Assembly (NCBI GenBank): GCA_007128525.1
Contig: SKXG01000440.1
Coordinates: 1 to 6,074, forward strand
Source: Pseudomonadales bacterium
GTDB taxonomy: Bacteria; Pseudomonadota; Gammaproteobacteria; Pseudomonadales; Azotimanducaceae
Direction of reading: 5' to 3'
Length of the DNA: 6,074 nucleotides
Shown here: piece by piece, positions 1 to 5,669 of the stretch
How positions within the stretch are numbered: position 1 is the stretch's first letter
Layout: every line of letters begins with the position of its first letter
The notes under the pieces: model-generated
The model's database searches: none
What the model was told of the DNA's origin: nothing
Seen by the model: only the letters and a program-made list of their open reading frames with translations
Made by a program: the position numbers and the translations under genes

Positions 1-696
1 CAGCACTAACCGCCCTTCCATACCCAGGCAGGACAGGTTGTCAGCCAGATAGGCAGCACCTACCGGATCAAGTATCACCCCAACACCTTCGTCACCGGCC
101 CAGGCTTTGACCACATCCTTGAAGCTGCCGCCATGGCGGTTATGGCCACCGTCTGCACCCAGCTCGATGCAGCGCGCAATCTTGTCATCATTGCCGGCCG
201 TGACGAAGCAGGGGTTGTTGAACGCCTTGCACAGCTGGATACCAGCCGTACCGACGCCACTGGCGCCGGCATGCAGCAAAACCCGCTCAGCCGGCTGCAG
301 CGCCGCCTCCATGTACAGGTTCAGATAGGCCGTGGCAAAGACTTCGGGCAACGCTGCCGCCTGGGTCATGTCCAGGCCTCTGGGCACAGGCAGAACCTGC
401 CCGGCCGGCACATTGACGTACTCGGCGTAACCGCCACCCGCCAGCAGCGCGCAAACCTGATCGCCCACCTTGAAGCTTTGTACGCCATCGCCGATGGCGG
501 CGACGGTACCGGCACACTCCAGGCCCATGACCGGACTGGCGCCCGGCGGTGGCGGATAGCCACCCCGGCGCTGTGCCAGGTCCGCGCGATTGATCGCGGT
601 TGCATGGACCTGGATCAGCACTTCACCGACACCGGCTTCGACATCAGGCGCGTCGGCCCATTGCAAATGCTGATCCCGGACCTCTATGGCTTTCAT
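1..696 (-). CDS. NAD(P)H:quinone oxidoreductase, PIG3-type medium-chain reductase (partial, C-terminus off window)
   Basis: This is the first 232 residues of a zinc-independent medium-chain dehydrogenase/reductase, which reduces quinones or other enones with NAD(P)H in the cytoplasm. The frame has no stop through the left edge; family members are about 325 residues, so roughly 95 are missing. Seen: the GroES-like N-terminal domain with INRADLAQRRGGYPPPPG (35-52), GLECAGTV (58-65) and GDQV (78-81), then the nucleotide-binding fold with HAGASGVGT (142-150, an AxxGxxG loop) and DPVGA (210-214). The zinc-ligand pattern of alcohol dehydrogenases is absent, as expected for the quinone oxidoreductase branch. 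The ATG at 694-696 is preceded by an AGGGAG ribosome site, and the encoded MKAIEV start fits the family. It lies 121 bp after hisF on the same strand, separated by a tandem repeat array. PIG3/QOR family membership is firm; the true substrate is not known. Confidence 0.9.
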   Translation of the reverse strand, partial: MKAIEVRDQHLQWADAPDVEAGVGEVLIQVHATAINRADLAQRRGGYPPPPGASPVMGLECAGTVAAIGDGVQSFKVGDQVCALLAGGGYAEYVNVPAGQVLPVPRGLDMTQAAALPEVFATAYLNLYMEAALQPAERVLLHAGASGVGTAGIQLCKAFNNPCFVTAGNDDKIARCIELGADGGHNRHGGSFKDVVKAWAGDEGVGVILDPVGAAYLADNLSCLGMEGRLVL

Positions 697-720
697 GACC
701 AGCTCCCTTTGTTGAGTGCG

Positions 721-806
721 TTCAAGACTGTCTCGCGTGAGTTCAAGACTGTCTCACCTGAGTTCAAGACTGTCTCGCCTGAGTTCAAGACTGCTTTAGC
801 GTGCGT
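721..806. repeat. 21-bp tandem repeat array, three full copies plus one degenerate copy
   Basis: Three head-to-tail 21-bp units lie at 721-741, 742-762 and 763-783. They share the core TTCAAGACTGTCTC and differ from one another at only one or two positions. A fourth copy starting at 784 keeps TTCAAGACTG and then decays to about 806. Each unit contains a near-palindrome, AGAC-T-GTCT, flanked by C and G, so two adjacent transcribed copies could pair into a stem of about 10 bp with one mismatch. The period equals two turns of DNA, so the palindromes face the same side of the helix. The array fills most of the gap between the hisF stop and the qor start. It could be an operator array, an mRNA processing or stability element, or a neutral minisatellite; the sequence does not decide. 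Confidence 0.9.
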
Positions 807-817
807 TGTCAAATCAG

Positions 818-1597
818 CTACCAGGACATCCGCATCTTTACGCCGTGTTCGTGCAGATAGCCCTTCAAGCCGCTGCAGGTGTAATCGCCATAATGGACCA
901 TTGACGCGACCAGTGCGGCATCGGCCTTGCCTTCGGTTAATACCTGCGCCAGATGTTCGGGCCGACCGGCACCGCCGGATGCGATCACCGGAATACGCAC
1001 GGCTTCGGCCAGCATGCGCGTCAGGTTGATCTCATAACCTTCGCGCGTGCCATCGGCATCGATGGAATTGACCACCAGCTCACCTGCACCGAGCCGTTCG
1101 CCTTCCAGCGCCCAGGCCAGGGCGTCCATCCCCATCCGGGTTCGCCCGCCGTTGATGACGATCTCATAACCACTGGGGCAGGTTTCGCTCTTGTCGACGC
1201 GCAGAATGTCCATCGACAGCACAACGTTCTGGTTCCCGATGGCCTCGGCACATTCGGCGATCAGTGCCGGACGCTGCACAGCGGCGGAATTCACGTTGAT
1301 CTTCTCGGCACCGGCCAGGCGCAGATCCGTGGCGTCCTGCACGGTGCGAATGCCACCGCCGACGGACAGCGGAATAAAAACCTGCTCAGCCACTTTCTCG
1401 ACCACATCAAGCATGATGCGCCGCCGGTCACTCGACGCCGTGATGTCGTAGAACACCAGCTCATCAAGGCCATCGTCATAGTATTCCCGAGCTTTTTCGA
1501 CCGGGTCGCCGATGTCCTTTGTATCAACGAACTTGACGCTTTTGGCGAGCTTACCGTCGCGGACGTCCAGGCAGGCAATCAAGCGCTTACTGAGCAT
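818..1597 (-). CDS. hisF: Imidazole glycerol phosphate synthase, cyclase subunit HisF
   Basis: HisF is the (beta/alpha)8-barrel cyclase of IGP synthase. It uses ammonia from HisH to turn PRFAR into imidazole glycerol phosphate (histidine pathway) and AICAR (returned to purine synthesis). The 259 residues begin [12 protein letters not shown] and include Asp11 and Asp130, the two catalytic aspartates, plus Lys19. The phosphate-binding motifs SVGGGI (78-83) and ASGGAG (206-211) are present. The ammonia-gate residues known from Thermotoga HisF (Arg5, Glu46, Lys99 and the equivalent of Glu167, here Glu173) are all kept. About six extra residues lie between Asp130 and the gate glutamate (region [16 protein letters not shown]), a variant I associate with deltaproteobacterial-type HisF. 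The usual KGVNF-like motif reads KSVKF. The start overlaps the hisH end by 11 bp, and a strong GGAGGTG ribosome site lies inside hisH, so translation is probably coupled. Confidence 0.96.
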   Translation of the reverse strand: MLSKRLIACLDVRDGKLAKSVKFVDTKDIGDPVEKAREYYDDGLDELVFYDITASSDRRRIMLDVVEKVAEQVFIPLSVGGGIRTVQDATDLRLAGAEKINVNSAAVQRPALIAECAEAIGNQNVVLSMDILRVDKSETCPSGYEIVINGGRTRMGMDALAWALEGERLGAGELVVNSIDADGTREGYEINLTRMLAEAVRIPVIASGGAGRPEHLAQVLTEGKADAALVASMVHYGDYTCSGLKGYLHEHGVKMRMSW

Positions 1598-2228
1598 CGC
1601 GCACCTCCGGGCTCAACGTGCCATCCCAGGCGGCAAAACAGGCCAGCAGCTCCAGGCCGACACGACCGGACTTCTCCGGGTGAAACTGCGTGCCAAAGTA
1701 GTTGTCACGGCCCAGCGCGCAGCAAAAGGTCGATTCATAGGTGGCCTGCGCATACACGGCGCTGCGCTCGGCCGGCGCCGGGTAGTAGGCGTGAACAAAA
1801 TAGAACTCATCACCCGGTTGCACCTTGGCCAGCACCGGGTGCGGCTTGACCAGGCGCACTTCGTTCCAGCCCATGTGTGGAATCTTGAGTGCCGGGTCAT
1901 CCAGACGGAACCTTCGCACCTCTCCGTCGATCAGACCCAGTGTGGTGGTATCGTTTTCTTCCGAGTGCGACAGCGAGATCTGCATGCCCAGGCAGATGCC
2001 AAGCACAGGCACGCCGGCCTTGAAGGCATCCAGCAGCGCCTTATCGAGGCCGTTGGCCTGCAATGAGCGCATGGCGCTGCCGGCTGCGCCGACGCCCGGG
2101 AAAATGATACGGTCGGCCCTGGCCACGGCACTGGCCTCATTGCTGATACGGGCATTCAGGCCGACTTCCGCGCAAGCGCGCTGCACACTGCGCAGGTTGC
2201 CGGCGTCATAGTCGATGATCAGAGTCAT
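1587..2228 (-). CDS. hisH: Imidazole glycerol phosphate synthase, glutamine amidotransferase subunit HisH
   Basis: HisH is the class I glutaminase subunit of IGP synthase; it releases ammonia from glutamine and channels it to HisF in a cytoplasmic heterodimer. The 213 residues match the family length (about 200-215). Seen in order: [10 protein letters not shown] (6-15), the oxyanion-region PGVG (44-47), the nucleophile elbow GICLGMQ with Cys79, the HMGWN interface motif (118-122), FVHAYY (144-149), and QFHPEKSG with catalytic His183 and Glu185. The complete triad indicates an active glutaminase. The ATG at 2226-2228 has only a weak GGA upstream (agtggatttcgc). It is the first gene of a minus-strand unit, divergent from hemH, and overlaps hisF. 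In many gammaproteobacteria hisA lies between hisH and hisF and hisB precedes them; neither is present here, so this pair is detached from the usual his operon. Confidence 0.96.
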   Translation of the reverse strand: MTLIIDYDAGNLRSVQRACAEVGLNARISNEASAVARADRIIFPGVGAAGSAMRSLQANGLDKALLDAFKAGVPVLGICLGMQISLSHSEENDTTTLGLIDGEVRRFRLDDPALKIPHMGWNEVRLVKPHPVLAKVQPGDEFYFVHAYYPAPAERSAVYAQATYESTFCCALGRDNYFGTQFHPEKSGRVGLELLACFAAWDGTLSPEVRDAQ

Positions 2229-2243
2229 GCGAAATCCACTGCC

Positions 2244-2272
2244 ATGACATTGCGAGGGAGGGCGGATACTAT
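2244..2272 (+). promoter_or_regulatory. Candidate sigma70 promoter for hemH
   Basis: ATGACA at 2244-2249 matches TTGACA at five of six positions. A 17-bp spacer separates it from TACTAT at 2267-2272, which matches TATAAT at four of six. Transcription from about 2279 would give a hemH leader of about 100 nt. This is prediction by eye; no start-site data are available. Confidence 0.45.
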
Positions 2273-2282
2273 CCTATCCGCC
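2261..2282. promoter_or_regulatory. Perfect inverted repeat in the hisH/hemH divergent region
   Basis: GGCGGATA (2261-2268) and TATCCGCC (2275-2282) form a perfect 8-bp inverted repeat around the 6-base centre CTATCC. No T-run follows on either strand, so it is not an intrinsic terminator. It covers the candidate -10 elements of both divergent promoters, which is where a shared repressor site would be expected. That role is inferred; the inverted repeat itself is plain in the sequence. The regulator is not identified, and the site does not look like a Fur box. Confidence 0.6.
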
Positions 2283-2294
2283 TGAGCCAACCAA
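2266..2294 (-). promoter_or_regulatory. Candidate sigma70 promoter for hisHF
   Basis: On the minus strand, TTGGTT (2294-2289, three of six to consensus) and TAGTAT (2271-2266, four of six) are 17 bp apart. Its -10 element overlaps the hemH -10 (2267-2272) by five bases on the opposite strand. The hisH leader would be about 30-35 nt. The -35 is weak, so this call is tentative. Confidence 0.35.
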
Positions 2295-2368
2295 GGCGGG
2301 TACCTGCCTGTTCCGCAGCGGGCGGCGGGTCCGCATGAGCTGACCGAAAACCAACCAAGAATACAGAC

Positions 2369-2373
2369 AGGAG
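2369..2373 (+). promoter_or_regulatory. Ribosome binding site fixing the hemH TTG start
   Basis: AGGAG at 2369-2373 lies 6 nt before TTG at 2380-2382. The only nearby upstream ATG (2335) runs into TGA after two codons, so the TTG is the credible start. Confidence 0.75.
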
Positions 2374-2379
2374 CGGGTT

Positions 2380-3420
2380 TTGGCTGACAAGGGGATATTG
2401 CTGCTCAATCTGGGGTCGCCAGCACGCCCCGAGGTTCCAGAGGTTCGCCGGTACCTGGGCGAGTTCCTGATGGACCCCTATGTGATCGACAGCCCCTACC
2501 TGGTGCGCAAGCTGATTGTCTCCGCATTCATTCTGCCATTCCGGCCGAAGCAGACTGCCGAGGCCTATGCCAGCATCTGGGACAGTGCCGGTCCGGGCTC
2601 ACCGCTGCTGGTGTACTCCGAAGCACAGCGTGACGGCCTGACAGAGCGGCTGGATGACCCGGTAGTGCTGGCCATGCGCTATGGCGAGCCGCGCATACGG
2701 GATGCGCTGGAACACCTGCTGGCTGAGGGCGTCGACGAGGTGCTGTTGGTTCCACTGTATCCACATCACGCCGACAGCACCCGGCGCACGGGCATTGAGG
2801 CGGTACGCCAGATCCTGAACCAGGTGGCCCCACACATGGATCTGCGGGTACTGCCGCCGTTCTACGATGAGCCCCGCTACATCCAGGTCCTGGCCGATCT
2901 GTGTCGTGCCCACCTGCCCGATGACAACCAGATGCTGCTATTCAGCTACCACGGGCTGCCGGAACGGCATCTGACCAAGGCGGACCCCACCGGCAAGCAT
3001 TGCCTGCAGTCCGAGGACTGCTGCGAGGTGGCATCAGCCGCGCACGCCAGCTGTTACCGGCACCAGGTTCGCACCACTTCAAAGCTCGTTGCCCAGGCGC
3101 TGGGGCTGCCCGATGACCACTGGCAGGTGAGCTTTCAGTCGCGGCTGGGCCGGCTGCCGTGGCTGCAGCCGTACACGGATCAGGTGCTGCGCGAGTTGCC
3201 GAAGAAGGGCATAAAACGCCTCGCCGTGGCCTGCCCCGCCTTTGTTGCCGACAATCTGGAAACGCTGGAAGAAATCGGCATGCAGGGCCGGGAGACGTTT
3301 CTGGAAGCCGGCGGCGAATCCTACACGCTGATTCCCTGTCTGAACGCCGACCCGGCCTGGCTGGATCTGCTGGCCGACTACTGCCGCAATCCAATGCCGG
3401 AAAGTGGCATCGATCAGTAA
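2380..3420 (+). CDS. hemH: Ferrochelatase HemH with internal four-cysteine cluster segment
   Basis: HemH inserts ferrous iron into protoporphyrin IX, the last step of protohaem synthesis, at the inner face of the cytoplasmic membrane. The 346 residues include the N-terminal LLLNLGSP (7-14), YGEPRI (101-106), VPLYPHHADST (124-134), the catalytic-histidine motif FSYHGLPERH with His191, SFQSRLGRLPWL (251-262) and CPAFVADNLETLEEI (285-299), where Glu294 matches the second conserved catalytic residue. Between the HGLP motif and QVRTT lie Cys208, Cys214, Cys215 and Cys225, four cysteines within 18 residues. This matches the internal segment that binds a [2Fe-2S] cluster in a class of bacterial ferrochelatases such as that of Myxococcus xanthus; many gammaproteobacterial HemH lack it. 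The protein starts at TTG behind a good AGGAG. It is divergent from hisHF and ends 16 bp from the convergent LysR gene. Identity is certain; cluster binding is inferred. Confidence 0.97.
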   Translation: MADKGILLLNLGSPARPEVPEVRRYLGEFLMDPYVIDSPYLVRKLIVSAFILPFRPKQTAEAYASIWDSAGPGSPLLVYSEAQRDGLTERLDDPVVLAMRYGEPRIRDALEHLLAEGVDEVLLVPLYPHHADSTRRTGIEAVRQILNQVAPHMDLRVLPPFYDEPRYIQVLADLCRAHLPDDNQMLLFSYHGLPERHLTKADPTGKHCLQSEDCCEVASAAHASCYRHQVRTTSKLVAQALGLPDDHWQVSFQSRLGRLPWLQPYTDQVLRELPKKGIKRLAVACPAFVADNLETLEEIGMQGRETFLEAGGESYTLIPCLNADPAWLDLLADYCRNPMPESGIDQ

Positions 3421-3436
3421 GTAATCTAGACCTGAC

Positions 3437-4294
3437 CTAGTGCAGCGCTGCTGCGCGGGCATGCACGGCATCAAACAGGCTTTGGATCAACGGCCTGGAG
3501 AACATCGACTTTCGCGCCACGAAACGCACCGGGCGATTCAGGCCGGCTTCACCGAGCGGTACCAGCGTTTCCTCCGGCACCGCGAGCGTGCGGGCCACTC
3601 CGGCCGGCACCAGGCCATGGCCAAACCCGGCAATCGCCATTTGCGCCACGGTAAAGAAGGACTCCAACGAGGTCCGGCGCCGCAGGTGCAATCGTTTCAT
3701 ATCGTCTTCAATCGATCGCCAGGCGCCAGACCGGGATTCAATGGTGATGACATCCAGCTCATCGCCCAGGCGGTAGTCCAGCGGCTGTAATCGGGACGGC
3801 ACGATGACCATGGGTTCCAGACGCAGGATCTCGCTCTGCAGGTCGGTGTCGTAATCAGACAGGCCGGTACAGATGCCCACCATGTACTCACCGCTGCGCA
3901 GCCGATCCAGCACCACCGGAGAACGCTGGGCATGAAACTCAAACTCAACCTCGGGCATTTCCGCCTGCACCTCGGCGAACAGCCGTGGCGCCCAGCTGGC
4001 CAGAATGGCTTCTGACACACCGAGGATCACCTTGCCCTGCCGGAGCGCGTTGTCCTCCAGAAAGACGCTGCGCATTTCCGAGATCAGCGGCGTTACTTTC
4101 TCCACCAGACGCGTACCATGATGCGTCAGCACGACCCGCCGGCCATGGCGTTCGATGAGCGTCCGGCCGTAGTAGCGCTCCAGCGCAGCGATCCGCTTGC
4201 TGACCGCAGACTGTGAGACCTTCAGTACAGTACCGGTTTCCATCATGGTGCCGGTTTTCGACAGCACCACCAGCGTCTCCAGGTTTTCCAGCAT
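3437..4294 (-). CDS. LysR-family transcriptional regulator
   Basis: This is a 285-residue LysR-type regulator, a typical length. The N-terminal winged helix-turn-helix spans residues 1-60, with recognition-helix motif VSQSAVSKRIAALE (26-39) and the RTLIERHGRRVVLTHHG wing (44-60). The effector-binding periplasmic-binding-like domain begins near GKVILGVSEAI (87-97) and runs to the end. I chose ATG at 4292-4294 because LysR proteins typically begin close to MLENLxxLV; an in-frame TTG at 4303, just after GGAATAGG, would add three residues and is an alternative. The gene faces away from the DUF1857/TauE pair across a 133-bp region with palindromic LysR-type sites. The usual LysR arrangement therefore predicts autorepression and inducer-dependent activation of that pair. 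The effector is unknown. At its 3' end it is convergent with hemH with no evident terminator. Confidence 0.93.
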   Translation of the reverse strand: MLENLETLVVLSKTGTMMETGTVLKVSQSAVSKRIAALERYYGRTLIERHGRRVVLTHHGTRLVEKVTPLISEMRSVFLEDNALRQGKVILGVSEAILASWAPRLFAEVQAEMPEVEFEFHAQRSPVVLDRLRSGEYMVGICTGLSDYDTDLQSEILRLEPMVIVPSRLQPLDYRLGDELDVITIESRSGAWRSIEDDMKRLHLRRRTSLESFFTVAQMAIAGFGHGLVPAGVARTLAVPEETLVPLGEAGLNRPVRFVARKSMFSRPLIQSLFDAVHARAAALH

Positions 4295-4307
4295 CGCCGG
4301 CAACCTA

Positions 4308-4340
4308 TTCCAAGTGGAACACTATGGTATTCCTTTGAAT
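4308..4340. promoter_or_regulatory. Candidate LysR operator region (phased palindromes)
   Basis: TTCCA-AG-TGGAA at 4308-4319 is a perfect 5-bp inverted repeat. It is followed by GGAA...TTCC (4316-4333), an 18-bp imperfect palindrome, and by ATTC-CTTT-GAAT (4329-4340). The two TTCC half-sites (4308 and 4330) are 22 bp apart, about two helical turns. LysR-type regulators bind paired T-rich/A-rich dyads (the T-N11-A pattern) between divergent genes, which fits this position. Assignment to the adjacent regulator is inferred from context. Confidence 0.5.
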
Positions 4341-4352
4341 CGCTTTTTTCAT
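4324..4352 (-). promoter_or_regulatory. Candidate promoter of the LysR gene
   Basis: On the minus strand, ATGAAA (4352-4347, four of six) and TACCAT (4329-4324, four of six) are 17 bp apart. The -10 falls within the palindromic region, consistent with autorepression. Weak prediction by eye. Confidence 0.3.
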
Positions 4353-4372
4353 AGATAGTGACAAGCTTTAAT
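4345..4372 (+). promoter_or_regulatory. Candidate activator-dependent promoter of the DUF1857/TauE unit
   Basis: TTTAAT at 4367-4372 matches the -10 consensus at five of six positions. The region 16-17 bp upstream is a T-run (4344-4349) with no recognisable -35. A good -10 with a poor -35, just downstream of palindromic sites, is typical of LysR-activated promoters. The leader would be about 50 nt. Confidence 0.35.
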
Positions 4373-4418
4373 GGGCAGACTGTCGCCAGTCGGCCGGCGG
4401 ACGATTCAGCCGCGCAAC

Positions 4419-4424
4419 GAGGTG
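4419..4424 (+). promoter_or_regulatory. Ribosome binding site fixing the DUF1857 start
   Basis: GAGGTG at 4419-4424 sits 3 nt before ATG at 4428 (5 nt counted from GAGG). The in-frame ATG at 4371 overlaps the candidate -10, lacks a Shine-Dalgarno, and would add 19 residues unlike the family, so 4428 is preferred. Confidence 0.7.
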
Positions 4425-4427
4425 CTT

Positions 4428-4883
4428 ATGGAGTTCGAACACCTGGTTCAGGTCAACGACCTGGACCGTCACGACATCACCGACTTGAGCCGCGGGCAGC
4501 TCTGGCAGGGCCTGCTTGCCCGTGCGCACGAGCCCGACCAGTTCATCGTCGGCCTGGATCACTTCGAGCTGCTTGAAGTTCGCGAGGACTACCTGATGCG
4601 GCGGCTGTATCTGCCGGGCCTGACCGTCGAGGATGAAGTCTGGCTCAGCCACCAGGAGCAGGTGCAGTACCGGATCCGGCCCTCAGCCGATACGCCAGGC
4701 GGCTCCCTGACCATGCGCATTGAAGAGCCACAGCCCGGCGCGCTGTTCGTGCGCTTCTGCTACGCCACCGAGCACCATCTCCAGGCTGACGACAGCATTC
4801 CCTACGACGAATTCGTAAGGCAGGCCTATATCGCTGCCGACGTCGACACCATCCGCTTGATTCGCGAGCGCTTCGCCGGCTGA
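4428..4883 (+). CDS. DUF1857/AtaL-like SRPBCC-fold protein
   Basis: This is a 151-residue soluble protein, with no signal peptide or membrane segment. It resembles the DUF1857 (AtaL-like) family of the SRPBCC/START-like superfamily, small helix-grip proteins with a hydrophobic ligand pocket. Supporting features recognised by eye are the start MEFEHLVQVND (1-11), LSRGQLWQGLLARAHEPDQFIVGLD (20-44), the RRLYLPGLTVEDEV stretch (58-71), and GSLTMRIEEPQPGALFVRF (92-110), a very characteristic block for this family. No catalytic residues can be assigned. It is the first gene after the LysR-controlled region and lies 16 bp upstream of a TauE/SafE transporter, so the two are probably co-transcribed. 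A role in binding or processing the small molecule that is sensed or exported is plausible but inferred. Confidence 0.82.
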   Translation: MEFEHLVQVNDLDRHDITDLSRGQLWQGLLARAHEPDQFIVGLDHFELLEVREDYLMRRLYLPGLTVEDEVWLSHQEQVQYRIRPSADTPGGSLTMRIEEPQPGALFVRFCYATEHHLQADDSIPYDEFVRQAYIAADVDTIRLIRERFAG

Positions 4884-4899
4884 TCCGGCGCACCCGTGG

Positions 4900-5634
4900 A
4901 TGGCCATATACCTGCTCATCATCGCCATCGTCGCGCTGACCAGCCTGCTCTCGGGCATTCTCGGTATGGCCGGCGGCCTGGTACTGATGGCTGCCCTGAT
5001 CGCCCTCCTGCCCGTCGCGACCGCCATGGTGATACACGGGGTGGTGCAAGCCGCCGCCAACGGCTGGCGCGCCCTGTTTCTGCTGCCGCACGTGCAATGG
5101 CGCCTGCTGATCCCCTTTCTGATTGGTGGGCTGATTGCCCTGGTCGCTTTCCGGCTCGTGGGCTATGTGCCGGAGCCGGCTGTTGTACTGATTATGATGG
5201 GCAGCTTTCCATGGCTGGCTCGCATAGTCCCGCGGCTGCGCCGGCTGGATGTGACGCACACCGGCACGGGCATCGTCTGCGGCATCAGTGTCACCAGCGT
5301 ACAGCTTCTTGCCGGCGTGGCAGGCCCCCTGCTCGATCTGTTCTATCTGAACAGTTCACTGAACCGCTATCAGATCATTGCCAGCAAGGCCATGACGCAA
5401 ACCATCGGCCACCTGATCAAGATCAGCTATTACGCCACCCTGGTCACGGCACTCGACGAGATTCCAATCTGGTTCTGGGTGACTGCGTTACTCGCCAGCA
5501 TGGCCGGCACCTGGTACGGCACGCGGCTCGTCGCCCACTTCACAGACCAGCAGTTTCGGCGTGTTACCGGCTGGATCATTCTGGGGATTGGGACGCTGTG
5601 TATCGGAGCAGGTGTCTACCTGCTCCTGGCCTAA
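4900..5634 (+). CDS. TauE/SafE-family (sulfite exporter-like) membrane transporter
   Basis: This is a 244-residue polytopic inner-membrane protein with about seven or eight hydrophobic segments, near residues 2-24, 25-42, 68-88, 93-110, 121-145, 166-186, 190-210 and 221-243. Family signatures are SGILGMAGGLVLMAAL (18-33) and the second-half counterpart LAGVAGPLLDLFYL (137-150), followed by NRYQIIASKAMTQTIGHLIKISYY (155-178). The paired glycine-rich motifs reflect the internal duplication of TauE/SafE (DUF81) carriers, which export sulfite, sulfoacetate or other organic anions. Substrate cannot be predicted from sequence. The ATG at 4900 follows the DUF1857 stop by 16 bp and has no good Shine-Dalgarno (only GTGG adjacent), suggesting dependence on translation of the upstream gene. 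A competing frame from GTG at 4896 is a shadow. Confidence 0.9.
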   Translation: MAIYLLIIAIVALTSLLSGILGMAGGLVLMAALIALLPVATAMVIHGVVQAAANGWRALFLLPHVQWRLLIPFLIGGLIALVAFRLVGYVPEPAVVLIMMGSFPWLARIVPRLRRLDVTHTGTGIVCGISVTSVQLLAGVAGPLLDLFYLNSSLNRYQIIASKAMTQTIGHLIKISYYATLVTALDEIPIWFWVTALLASMAGTWYGTRLVAHFTDQQFRRVTGWIILGIGTLCIGAGVYLLLA

Positions 5635-5644
5635 GCACAAAGCG

Positions 5645-5669
5645 ACCAGATCTTGGTCAGATCTTTGGT
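5645..5669. terminator. Possible bidirectional terminator hairpin between convergent genes
   Basis: ACCAGATCT (5645-5653) can pair with AGATCT-TT-GGT (5659-5669) around the loop TGGTC, giving a 9-bp stem with a two-base bulge. It lies in the 22-bp gap between the convergent transporter and biotin-domain genes and runs into the latter's last codons. Only short T-rich tracts follow on either strand, so terminator function is tentative. The same bases also read as a direct repeat (CAGATCTTGGT and CAGATCTTTGGT). Confidence 0.35.

Noticed and set aside
721..806. CRISPR array
   Set aside because: The units abut directly with no variable spacers, and no cas gene is present.
133..1029. Long plus-strand frame opposite qor and hisF, encoding EFKTVSP-like repeats
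   Set aside because: It is antisense to two clearly recognised genes. Its composition is typical of a GC-rich shadow frame, and the peptide repeats only reflect the 21-bp DNA repeat having a period divisible by three.
953..1849. 298-codon plus-strand frame opposite hisF and hisH
   Set aside because: It is antisense to intact, motif-complete hisF and hisH; rich in Arg, Pro and His and unlike any family. It is a shadow.
818..2228. HisF2/HisH2-type pair from O-antigen (guanidino sugar) synthesis
   Set aside because: HisF keeps Asp11, Asp130, Lys19 and the ammonia gate, HisH keeps its full triad, and no sugar-biosynthesis genes are nearby.
2296..2309. Imperfect palindrome GGCGGGTACCTGCC in the hemH leader as an operator
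   Set aside because: One mismatch in a short GC-rich palindrome can arise by chance, and nothing else supports a function.
2287..2359. Direct repeat CCAACCAAG at 2287 and 2351
   Set aside because: Nine bases of simple composition, 64 bp apart, with no related spacing to other sites; treated as chance.
3426..3440. CTAG...CTAG inverted ends between hemH and the LysR gene as a terminator
   Set aside because: Only four base pairs match and there is no T-run.
4645..5259. 204-codon minus-strand frame opposite DUF1857 and TauE/SafE
   Set aside because: It straddles two real plus-strand genes, has low-complexity Gln/Arg/His-rich composition and no recognisable domain.
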